From Candidatus Uhrbacteria bacterium (GTDB lineage: Bacteria; Patescibacteriota; Patescibacteriia; GWA2-47-26), in assembly GCA_016187515.1 (NCBI GenBank), contig JACPJN010000005.1, forward strand, positions 1 through 56,390: a stretch of 56,390 bases of DNA, read 5' to 3'. The position numbers and the translations under genes were made by a program. The notes beneath the pieces are model-generated. The model was not told the DNA's origin and did no database searches. It was given only the letters and a program-made list of their open reading frames with translations. Positions 50,181 to 56,390 of the stretch are shown piece by piece; within the stretch, counting starts at the first letter, position 1, and every line of letters begins with the position of its first letter.

Positions 50181-51041
50181 ATGCGTATCGGTTTCATTGG
50201 TCTTGGCATCATGGGAACTCACATGGTTCGGCATCTCATCCGTGCCGGCCATCAAGTCATGGTATGGAATCGTACCGCGTCAAAAGCCACCGCGCTTGAG
50301 GCAGAGGGTGTGGTGGTTGCCCGGTCGCCGCGCACGCTTGGGACGATGGTTGAAGTCGTAATCACCTGCGTGACGGACACGAGCGATGTGGAGGAGGTGC
50401 TGTTCGGAGCGCAAGGGGTTGCGGAGTGTGGGACAAACGGCCTTGTGGTCGTTGACATGAGCACGATTTCCGCGGGCGCGACGCGAACAATGGCGGCGCG
50501 GTTCAAGGAGCGCGGAATTGATATGCTCGACGCGCCGGTTTCCGGCGGAGAGCTTGGCGCAAAGAACGCGTCGCTCTCCATCATGGTTGGAGGGAAACGT
50601 GAAGTGCTCGAACGCGTCCGTCCCATCCTGGCCGTTCTTGGCAAGAGCATTGTGTATGTCGGAGAGCATGGTGCAGGGCAAACGGTAAAAGCCTGCAACC
50701 AGATTCTCTGTGCGGTGACGCTCGTGGGCGTGTGCGAAGCAATCGCGCTTGCGCGGAGGGCGGGCGTGGATCCCCAGAAGATGCTGGAGGTTACCAGGCA
50801 AGGCGCAGGAGGATCCTGGACGCTGGACCACCTTGGTCCGAAGATTCTTGCTGGTGATCTGTCTCCCGCGTTCATGGTGATGCTCATGCAAAAGGATCTG
50901 GGATTGGTTGTCGAGCTTGCCGACGAGGTGGACGCGACCATTCCCGGTACCATGCTTGCCCAATCACTCATGGCACAGCTTGTTTCGATGGGCCTTGAAC
51001 GGTTTGGAACACAGGCGCTCGTCAAGGCCTTTGAGGAATAG
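50181..51041 (+). CDS. NAD(P)-dependent beta-hydroxyacid dehydrogenase (3-hydroxyisobutyrate dehydrogenase family)
   Basis: The 286-aa protein is collinear with the 3-hydroxyisobutyrate / tartronate semialdehyde reductase / GLYR1 family. The N-terminal Rossmann motif is IGFIGLGIMGTHMVRHL (about 3-19) with the cofactor-discriminating VWNRTASK. The substrate motif is DAPVSGGELGAKNASLSIMV, and the catalytic Lys lies in GAGQTVKACNQIL. C-terminal helices include MQKDLGLVVELADEV. The actual substrate cannot be told from the sequence; the WNRT segment favours NADPH. AAGGGAGG precedes ATG. It is monocistronic and GC-rich, with its own terminator. Confidence 0.87.
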   Translation: MRIGFIGLGIMGTHMVRHLIRAGHQVMVWNRTASKATALEAEGVVVARSPRTLGTMVEVVITCVTDTSDVEEVLFGAQGVAECGTNGLVVVDMSTISAGATRTMAARFKERGIDMLDAPVSGGELGAKNASLSIMVGGKREVLERVRPILAVLGKSIVYVGEHGAGQTVKACNQILCAVTLVGVCEAIALARRAGVDPQKMLEVTRQGAGGSWTLDHLGPKILAGDLSPAFMVMLMQKDLGLVVELADEVDATIPGTMLAQSLMAQLVSMGLERFGTQALVKAFEE

Positions 51042-51049
51042 CTGACCGC

Positions 51050-51099
51050 ACGACGGGGATCAAGACGGCACACGCGTGCCCGCCTCCCCGTCGTTTTTT
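51050..51099 (+). terminator. Rho-independent terminator
   Basis: ACGACGGGG and CCCCGTCGT pair around an inner GGGCACGCGT-like hairpin, followed by six T residues. Confidence 0.88.
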
Positions 51100-51196
51100 A
51101 TTTAAGGGCATCGAAAAATTCCTCCTCCCTTGGTGGGAGGGGTAGGGGAGGGGGCGGGGGTGGTGCGTTGAAAAAAGTGGCTTATATTTTCGGACA

Positions 51197-51226
51197 AAAG
51201 TTACATAGTGTACACTATGTAACTTT
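51197..51226. promoter_or_regulatory. Perfect 30-bp palindrome
   Basis: Two 15-base arms (right arm ACACTATGTAACTTT) are exact inverses with no loop. It is a possible operator upstream of the GHMP cluster, or a cruciform-forming repeat. Confidence 0.75.
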
Positions 51227-51237
51227 CCACTCAATCG

Positions 51238-51271
51238 CTAAACGGCTCGACCTGCCGGTCGAGCCGTTTAG
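51238..51271. repeat. 15-bp-arm hairpin CTAAACGGCTCGACC
   Basis: CTAAACGGCTCGACC, loop TGCC, and the exact inverse. It is followed by TTTAC rather than a long T-run, and ends 6 bases before the promoter of the GHMP-like gene. It could terminate upstream transcription. Confidence 0.75.
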
Positions 51272-51276
51272 TTTAC

Positions 51277-51304
51277 TTGCAAAATACGGCAGTTGCGGTA
51301 CAAT
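51277..51304 (+). promoter_or_regulatory. Promoter of the GHMP-like cluster (near-leaderless)
   Basis: TTGCAA (51277-51282), 16 bases ending TTGCGG, TACAAT (51299-51304), only 9 bases before the start codon. Confidence 0.6.
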
Positions 51305-51313
51305 ACCATTGCT

Positions 51314-53182
51314 ATGCCAGAACGCATTCCCCACAATAGCGAAGCACTCAAAGCGCGATTTCCCGAGGTTTATCAGGAGTTTTTTTCAAAATGCGCGTTG
51401 GTGTGTTCCGCGCCGCGGGCGGTAACCTGGGTGGGGGAACACACGGTTCGCTACGGCGGGCTGACCATGCGACAGTCGCTCCCGATGCGCACCTATGTTG
51501 GCATTACTCCGGTGAAGACCCCGCGCATAAAAGTGGTCAGTCATACAACTTACGATCCGCTCGTTGACGGCTTTCGTAACGATACGCTTCCACGGGAGGA
51601 GTACATTGACCCGCTAGAACATCACCTACTCACATTTTTGAAAGATGTGGGCGGATATAAATTTGATTCTGGATTTGACATTCATATCCTTACTGGACTG
51701 CCTTTTGAGCGAGCGATCGGCGCGGCTGGATCATTTTTGGCAGCGTTATTTAGCGCGCTTCTTTTGCATAATAAAGTTTTATCCGTAAAACATATTAAAC
51801 TTTGGGCGGATCGCACTGTCGCGGATCTTCAAAAAGATAAAGAATTAATGTTTGACGGAGTTTTACGGTTGATTTGGAAATGGGAAGGAATAATTTTTGA
51901 TAACCCAAGCGCCGCAAATCCGTTTTCCGCGTTGCTCCCTTCTCCAACCCCGATTATTTTTGCTGCCAAGCGTCCGCCAATGACAGAAACACTACAGGGT
52001 TTCCTGCCGGTTGAGCGCTTGGCGACCGGCATCACTTGGGTGGACAGCGCGCGCTGGTGGGGCGCGCGCACCAGCGAAGTATTCGGGAAACACGTTGGGT
52101 GGCCGCTACCTTTTGATTGGGGTGTAATTTCGGCTTCCGGGACCTGGCTACTGCGGGATGCGGTATTTTCAACCGCGAAGTTGAATAGCGAGCTTTTGCA
52201 TGCTACTCGCTTCGCAAAAAATATTTGCGATACTATTTTTAAAAATCTTACGCCGGAAGATTTACCCGATTTTTTAAGTCTTTGTCAGCAAGGGAATCAG
52301 CCGCAACTATGGCAAGAGTACATTAAGCCGCTTCATTTATTGTCCTTTCAAGCGTTTATGCGCTTTAAAAAAATCATTGAAAGCGGCCCTGCGCTTCCAG
52401 AAGCGCAGGCGTTATTTGAGGTACTGTATAAAGCACATTCCATGCTTTATATTTTGGGTTTTTCTTCACCGAGAGTTGAACAAATGGTTTACTGGCTTCG
52501 CACATTAGTTCACGAAAAAAGCGGTGGCGTGCAGATCGGAATTAAGTTAAACTCAACTTCCCAGCGAGGTAATCTGCTTTTCGCGATGCAGGCCTCGGTA
52601 GTGCGCGCATGGATGCCGGAGATTATTGCGGAGCTGCGCGCGAAAATTGACGATAAAATTACGCTTGACTACGCGTCCTGGATTGATGGCTATGATGAAG
52701 AAGGGGGAGTAAAGATTGAGCAGTGGCTTGAGGAAGGGATACACTCGCCGCTTTTAGCTTCTGATGCGGTGCGGGTTATCCTCTGGAATAAGAAAGGAGA
52801 ACAAAGGATCGAAACCTCCGCGCGGGAGGAGGTCTTGAAAAAGAAACACGATCTGCTTTTTGACTGCATTGTGCATCATGTGCGCGTGGCCGGCAAAGAA
52901 TGCACTTCCAAAGAGTTGCCTTCCCAAAAAGCCACGGTGGCCATTATGGACGCGCTTTTGAGCGCCGAAGGTCATCGCCTGCACAATCGCGCGCTTCCGG
53001 AATCCGGATATACCAAGTATCGCAATGAATTTCAAGGTAAGATTACCGGTCCGCTTGTGGCGCTTATTAAAAAACGCTTGAAAAAAGACCTCGCGCTCAA
53101 AGTCGAAGGCACGCTTACCGATTTTACCGTCTCCCTTGACCCGAAAGGATTTGATATTGCGGTGGTGAAGAAGTTGGGGTAG
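51314..53182 (+). CDS. GHMP kinase-like protein with conserved C-terminal domain, paralogue 1
   Basis: ATG 51314 is used; the ORF-track start is seven codons earlier, within the -10. Residues ~35-50 (APRAVTWVGEHTVRYGG) resemble the galactokinase-type opening APGRVNLIGEHTDYNGG. ERAIGAAGSFLAALFSALLL near 132 resembles the GHMP phosphate loop (P.GAGLGSSAA) but with changes. A sugar-kinase role is therefore plausible but unproven. The remaining domains are not recognised. The last 100 residues (GKECTSKELPSQKATVAIMD onward) form a compact basic domain, perhaps winged helix, nearly identical to that of paralogue 2. 622 aa. It starts a three-gene cluster with short gaps. Confidence 0.65.
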   Translation: MPERIPHNSEALKARFPEVYQEFFSKCALVCSAPRAVTWVGEHTVRYGGLTMRQSLPMRTYVGITPVKTPRIKVVSHTTYDPLVDGFRNDTLPREEYIDPLEHHLLTFLKDVGGYKFDSGFDIHILTGLPFERAIGAAGSFLAALFSALLLHNKVLSVKHIKLWADRTVADLQKDKELMFDGVLRLIWKWEGIIFDNPSAANPFSALLPSPTPIIFAAKRPPMTETLQGFLPVERLATGITWVDSARWWGARTSEVFGKHVGWPLPFDWGVISASGTWLLRDAVFSTAKLNSELLHATRFAKNICDTIFKNLTPEDLPDFLSLCQQGNQPQLWQEYIKPLHLLSFQAFMRFKKIIESGPALPEAQALFEVLYKAHSMLYILGFSSPRVEQMVYWLRTLVHEKSGGVQIGIKLNSTSQRGNLLFAMQASVVRAWMPEIIAELRAKIDDKITLDYASWIDGYDEEGGVKIEQWLEEGIHSPLLASDAVRVILWNKKGEQRIETSAREEVLKKKHDLLFDCIVHHVRVAGKECTSKELPSQKATVAIMDALLSAEGHRLHNRALPESGYTKYRNEFQGKITGPLVALIKKRLKKDLALKVEGTLTDFTVSLDPKGFDIAVVKKLG

Positions 53183-53191
53183 ATTTGATTT

Positions 53192-54334
53192 ATGAAACTG
53201 GGTAGTTGTAAAGCAATATTTTTTGACATGAACGGCCTTTTGGTTAATAGTGAAGACTTATTGCCAAGGGCTGGGAAAGCTTTTTTTAGTGCGCATGGCG
53301 TGCGTTGGCATGATAGGTATCAGCAAGAGATTAAAGGAATGGCCGTTCAAGAATATGCGGTGATATGGAAGGTACGATTTGGCTTCCACGAGAGTATTTC
53401 GTATATTGTAAAGGAATTAAAGAGATTGGAGGAACAATTAGTGTATCGCAGTGGTCAGTTGAAATTGCTTCCCGGTGTGATAGATTTTCTTGACTGGGTT
53501 GCTGTACAGCCACTTCGGTGCGGTTTGGTGACTACAAGTTGGCGTGACGTTGCAGTGTTTGTTCTTCGGCGTTTTCATATTAGGCGTTATTTTGATGTTC
53601 TTGTAACATTAGAGGATCTCAACGGTGCTCATTCGAAACCGGCTCCTGATTCTTATCTTATAGCGGCTAACAAGCTGAAAATATCGCCCAAAGAGTGTGT
53701 AGTATTCGAAGATTCAGTGACTGGTGCGCGTGCGGCGAAAAGAGCTGGCATGGCATGTGTGGTGGTGAATAGTACCGCATCGCGACGAAAGTACCCCAAT
53801 GTAGGATTATTTGTTAGATCATTTAAGGACGCACGGGTATTTGATTTTGCGAGAAAGCAGCGTCAAGCTGCCGCGCTCTATTTGGGTCGGTTCCAACCAT
53901 TTCATCGCGGGCATCTTTGGTGTATCAAAAAAATTCTGGAGAATAATCAGAAATTGATTATCGGTCTGTTTAATGACCCATCAGACCATAGGAATATTTT
54001 TACTCTTTCCGAACGCCAAAAAATTATTACCACTGCTCTTCGCGCCGCGGGCATTGACCCCCAGCGATGGCGGTTTGTTGTGGTGGACCGAAGCAAAGCA
54101 GGATGGGCAACGCACTTGCACGAACAATACCCATTTGGTACGCTCTATGCGGGCAACCCTAATCTCAAGAAGCCTTTTCGCAATGTTTCTTGTGTTATTC
54201 GTCATCTTCCACGCAAAGCGAATGCATTTTCCGCTACTGAAATTAGAAAACGATCCAAGCGCGGAGAATCAATTAGTACCCTCGTCGTACCCGGGACGGT
54301 ATCTATGATTAATGCATTGTTTAAAGAAAAATAG
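53192..54334 (+). CDS. HAD-like phosphatase / HIGH-type nucleotidyltransferase fusion
   Basis: Residues ~6-215 form a HAD hydrolase of the beta-phosphoglucomutase/GmhB-like type. Motif I is FFDMNGLLVNSE, motif II LVTTSWRD, motif III HSKPAPDSYL, motif IV VVFEDSVTGARAAKRAGMA. In motif I the second aspartate of DxD is Asn (DMNG), so classical phosphatase or mutase acid-base chemistry may be lost. Residues ~228-375 form an NMNAT/cytidylyltransferase-like domain: LYLGRFQPFHRGHLWCI (HxGH) and FSATEIRKRSKRGESI (ISSTxIR-like). The fusion suggests processing and activation of a phosphorylated sugar or alcohol to a nucleotide derivative. It lies between two GHMP-like paralogues, 9 and 3 bases from each. 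Confidence 0.8.
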   Translation: MKLGSCKAIFFDMNGLLVNSEDLLPRAGKAFFSAHGVRWHDRYQQEIKGMAVQEYAVIWKVRFGFHESISYIVKELKRLEEQLVYRSGQLKLLPGVIDFLDWVAVQPLRCGLVTTSWRDVAVFVLRRFHIRRYFDVLVTLEDLNGAHSKPAPDSYLIAANKLKISPKECVVFEDSVTGARAAKRAGMACVVVNSTASRRKYPNVGLFVRSFKDARVFDFARKQRQAAALYLGRFQPFHRGHLWCIKKILENNQKLIIGLFNDPSDHRNIFTLSERQKIITTALRAAGIDPQRWRFVVVDRSKAGWATHLHEQYPFGTLYAGNPNLKKPFRNVSCVIRHLPRKANAFSATEIRKRSKRGESISTLVVPGTVSMINALFKEK

Positions 54335-54337
54335 AGT

Positions 54338-56209
54338 ATGGACACTTTTGATCGTCGGGAAAATACCGAGGCGTTGCAGGAACGATTTCCGGAGGTGTAT
54401 AAGAAATTTTTTGCAGAAAACGATGTAGTTGTTTCAAGTAGCGTGCATTTTACGCACACCTCAGCGCAAAGTTATCGTATTGGAGGATTGGATATTTTTC
54501 AGAAACTACCGTTCAGGGGATATGTGGGGGTTAAAAAAGATGGAGGGGTGGGACGGCTTCGAATGGGAGACATAGAAGTGTATTTTAGTGACAAAAAATA
54601 CTTCTCATCAGAAGGACACGATCTTCATTTTCGGGACAAGGGTTTCGAATTTCTACAGGAATACTTGGTGAAGGCTCTTGGGAGGAAGGATTTTTCGAGT
54701 GTGAGCTTTAATTTATTGCTCGAGCAACCCGAGAACATTGGTTTTGATACCTCAATTGCTACTCTCATTATGGCGGGTGTGCAACTGTATTATAGCCTGT
54801 TGTTGCCCGAAAATCTTAGGGCGATGACTTTATTGAAGAGTAAGGCAGTGTTAGATAGGAACGGAGATATCGTACAAAAGTATCTGCGTCTCCATGCAGA
54901 TACTTTGAAGTTGATAACCCAATTCGTTCGTCCGACTGCGTCTGGCGGTACTATTTATGCGAATATCATGGATTCCGAGGATCCTCTCGTTTATTTTACC
55001 GAGGATCGACGAGGGAGCGATTTAGATCAGGTTGAGGGGTTTTTCCCCGCTGAGGTATTTGAGAGGGTGGGTTTGTTCGATGATTTTCGATGGTTTGGTT
55101 TTCGATTAGGTGATGTTGTCCGATTGAGCAATCAATTTCCACTTGATGTAGTGAGTATTTTCCCCGGGGTTGGTAAGGGCGAAATACTTGAGATGTATGA
55201 GTCCGTCCATCGTACCATCGGGGAACACTTCGAAGAGTTGCAGACATTTATGGGCAGTGTTTTTTCAGTGGGAACAACTGATTGGAGCCTTGGGCGTCAA
55301 CCTCCTTTTTACAAAGATATCTCGGAAGCAAAAAGTTATTGGTATAAATTTGCGACAGGACAAATGTTTTCGGCATTATTTATATTTAAGCGGCTCTTAG
55401 AATTATATAAGCATAAGTCTTCTTCTTCGGCATTCCAGAATTTTATAGATGCGCTACAAGCGCAGAACACAATCAACGAGCCCTTTGAGGAAACGCCTTC
55501 TTCAAATATGTTGTATATTGTGCGTAGAATTTATCAGAAGGCAGAGGAGGTAGGAGTGCCGGTAGGCGTACGGTTGCTCTCTACAGGTAAACAGGATGCC
55601 AGCATTTTGGTATTTAGTCAGATCCCCAAATTTAGAGAAGAAATAAAGGAATTGGTAGATGAGCTTATTCACCATCACGACAAGCGCATCCATATCAACT
55701 TCGCTTCCTGGCGCGATGGGTGGGGAAAGGACGGATTGCGGGTGGAGCAATTTATTTCCAAAGGCATCTACTCAAAGTTTATCGAGCAGGGCGCAATGCG
55801 CTTGGTGCATTGGACTCGAAAAGGGGAAGTCAACGCGAGTGTGGTAAAGAATGGTGCACTAAAGAGCGCAGGGCGCGATCTGCTGATTGATCTGGTACAC
55901 GAGAAAATTCAAGTGGCCGGAAAAGAATGCACTTCCAAAGAACTGCCTTCCCAGAAAGCCACTGTAAAAATCATGGACGCGCTCCTTACTGCTGAAGGTC
56001 ATCGTTTGCATAATCGCGCGCTTCCGGAATCAGGATATACCAAATATCGCAACGAATTTCAAGGCAAAATTACCGGTCCGCTTGTGGCGCTGGTCAAAAA
56101 ACGCCTTAAAAAGGATTTAGATCTCAAAGTTGAAGGTACGCTTACCGATTTTACCGTCTCGCTTGATCCGAAAGGATTTGATATTGCGGTGGTGAAGAAG
56201 TTGGGGTAG
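54338..56209 (+). CDS. GHMP kinase-like protein with conserved C-terminal domain, paralogue 2
   Basis: The 623-aa protein parallels paralogue 1 in length and layout (opening TEALQERFPEVYKKFF versus SEALKARFPEVYQEFF) but is divergent over residues 20-520. Its GHMP-like motifs are weaker: VVVSSSVHFTHTSAQSYRIGG replaces the GEHT region and ENIGFDTSIATLIMAGV replaces the glycine-rich loop, so kinase activity is doubtful. The final 100 residues (GKECTSKELPSQKATVKIMD onward) match paralogue 1 with about five substitutions. AT content is higher than in paralogue 1. It starts 3 bases after the HAD fusion and is the last gene before the right IS. Confidence 0.65.
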   Translation: MDTFDRRENTEALQERFPEVYKKFFAENDVVVSSSVHFTHTSAQSYRIGGLDIFQKLPFRGYVGVKKDGGVGRLRMGDIEVYFSDKKYFSSEGHDLHFRDKGFEFLQEYLVKALGRKDFSSVSFNLLLEQPENIGFDTSIATLIMAGVQLYYSLLLPENLRAMTLLKSKAVLDRNGDIVQKYLRLHADTLKLITQFVRPTASGGTIYANIMDSEDPLVYFTEDRRGSDLDQVEGFFPAEVFERVGLFDDFRWFGFRLGDVVRLSNQFPLDVVSIFPGVGKGEILEMYESVHRTIGEHFEELQTFMGSVFSVGTTDWSLGRQPPFYKDISEAKSYWYKFATGQMFSALFIFKRLLELYKHKSSSSAFQNFIDALQAQNTINEPFEETPSSNMLYIVRRIYQKAEEVGVPVGVRLLSTGKQDASILVFSQIPKFREEIKELVDELIHHHDKRIHINFASWRDGWGKDGLRVEQFISKGIYSKFIEQGAMRLVHWTRKGEVNASVVKNGALKSAGRDLLIDLVHEKIQVAGKECTSKELPSQKATVKIMDALLTAEGHRLHNRALPESGYTKYRNEFQGKITGPLVALVKKRLKKDLDLKVEGTLTDFTVSLDPKGFDIAVVKKLG

Positions 56210-56225
56210 GCAAGGTTTTTTAAAT

Positions 56226-56254
56226 TTGACATGTATGTGATGGTATGGTATGTA
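56226..56254 (+). promoter_or_regulatory. Promoter truncated by the right IS copy
   Basis: TTGACA (56226-56231), 17 bases, TATGTA (56249-56254) read toward the IS, whose end is 9 bases further on. The gene it served has been separated from it by the insertion. Confidence 0.55.
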
Positions 56255-56263
56255 GGATTTAGT

Positions 56264-56390
56264 CGCGTTGTTCACAGTTTTTGCGGATAAAAGTAATTAA
56301 TTAGTTGTTCCATGGGGGTAAGATTGTTGATGCCTTTGTGCGGTTTAACGGTATTGTAGTAGTTCACGAATCGGATAAGTTCTTGTTTCC
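56264..56390 (-). mobile_element. Right fragment of an IS481-like insertion sequence
   Basis: The terminal repeat CGCGTTGTTCACA (56264-56276) is the exact inverse of 115-127. The transposase's 3' end overlaps it. The rest of the element lies outside the window. Confidence 0.78.
56272..56390 (-). CDS. IS481-like transposase, C-terminal fragment (runs off window)
   Basis: Not in the ORF track because it is cut by the window edge. The minus strand reads KQELIRFVNYYNTVKPHKGI, then NNLTPMEQLINYFYPQKL and a TGA stop at 56274-56272. F.nyYN..rpH..l...TP...l is the conserved end of the rve-type integrase core of IS481/IS3 transposases. The third catalytic residue (Glu) should lie just upstream, outside the window. 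The stop codon lies within the terminal repeat. Confidence 0.82.
   Translation of the reverse strand, partial: KQELIRFVNYYNTVKPHKGINNLTPMEQLINYFYPQKL

Noticed and set aside
1-56390. Window as one closed circle joining the two transposase fragments
   Set aside because: Joining the ends happens to stay in frame but would give only a 67-residue protein without a DDE core, far shorter than an IS481 transposase. Two separate copies at contig ends are more likely.

Overview
The window looks like a contig from a Candidate Phyla Radiation (Patescibacteria, Parcubacteria-like) bacterium. The evidence is: very small housekeeping genes packed without conserved operon order, a type IV pilus operon, short CPR-style hypothetical proteins, TGA used as a normal stop, many genes without a Shine-Dalgarno, and numerous short palindromic repeats. 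The lineage is inferred from gene style, not from a marker phylogeny. GC is moderate overall, with clearly GC-richer accessory genes. Both window edges lie inside copies of the same IS481-like insertion sequence: its 5' end at the left, its 3' end at the right, both on the minus strand. The window is therefore probably a contig that ends at a repeated IS.

Layout. 1-1.8 kb: IS end, a helical hypothetical gene, and a small two-TM protein behind a 34-bp perfect palindrome. 2-10 kb: type II NADH dehydrogenase, phosphoglycerate kinase, DUF5654, a hicBA toxin-antitoxin pair translationally coupled to enolase, phosphoglycerate mutase and Fpg glycosylase. 10-16.9 kb: a long structured leader with a membrane protein, glycosyltransferase, HolB, a beta-propeller lipoprotein, ribosome recycling factor and glycyl-tRNA synthetase. 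17-18.1 kb: a PaaX/Cas2-like gene inside 45-bp terminal inverted repeats, followed by an HNH protein. 18.2-22.8 kb: M16 protease, triosephosphate isomerase, a TPR protein, tRNA-Thr(GGT), tRNA-Tyr(GTA), tRNA-Thr(TGT) beside a broken tRNA, and L33 (missed by the ORF track). 22.8-27.6 kb: a half-size MFS protein, an RHH antitoxin with a toxin relic, a duplicated CPR gene flanking a GC-rich gene, and CTP synthase. 27.6-31.6 kb: an HrpA/HrpB-type helicase, a DUF2335 pair and RNase P RNA. 31.7-41.8 kb: a presenilin-like protease, RNase III, a sigma-70 protein with a very long tail, a DnaA-domain-IV/sigma-4 fusion, and two paralogous SF2 helicases with different numbers of C-terminal modules. 41.9-49.9 kb (minus strand): a type IV pilus operon (pilB, pilC, pseudopilins, pilM, pilN, pilO). 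50-56.2 kb: a beta-hydroxyacid dehydrogenase, then two GHMP-kinase-like paralogues flanking a HAD-nucleotidyltransferase fusion.

How it works together. The metabolic genes cover lower glycolysis (TPI, PGK, iPGM, enolase) plus NADH reoxidation by NDH-2. The pilus operon supplies the motor, platform and minor pilins, but no major pilin, prepilin peptidase or PilT is in view. The most unusual signals are: (i) palindromic and tandem repeats inserted in frame into core enzymes, and also into RNase P RNA and a tRNA; (ii) the Cas2-like gene bounded by inverted repeats; (iii) two MITE-like elements whose right arm supplies a -35 box; (iv) recurrent boxA-like CTTTGA sequences in the leaders of the accessory genes; and (v) the sigma-tail, DnaA-C/sigma-4 and twin-helicase block. 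All functional assignments come from reading motifs by eye; no database search was run.
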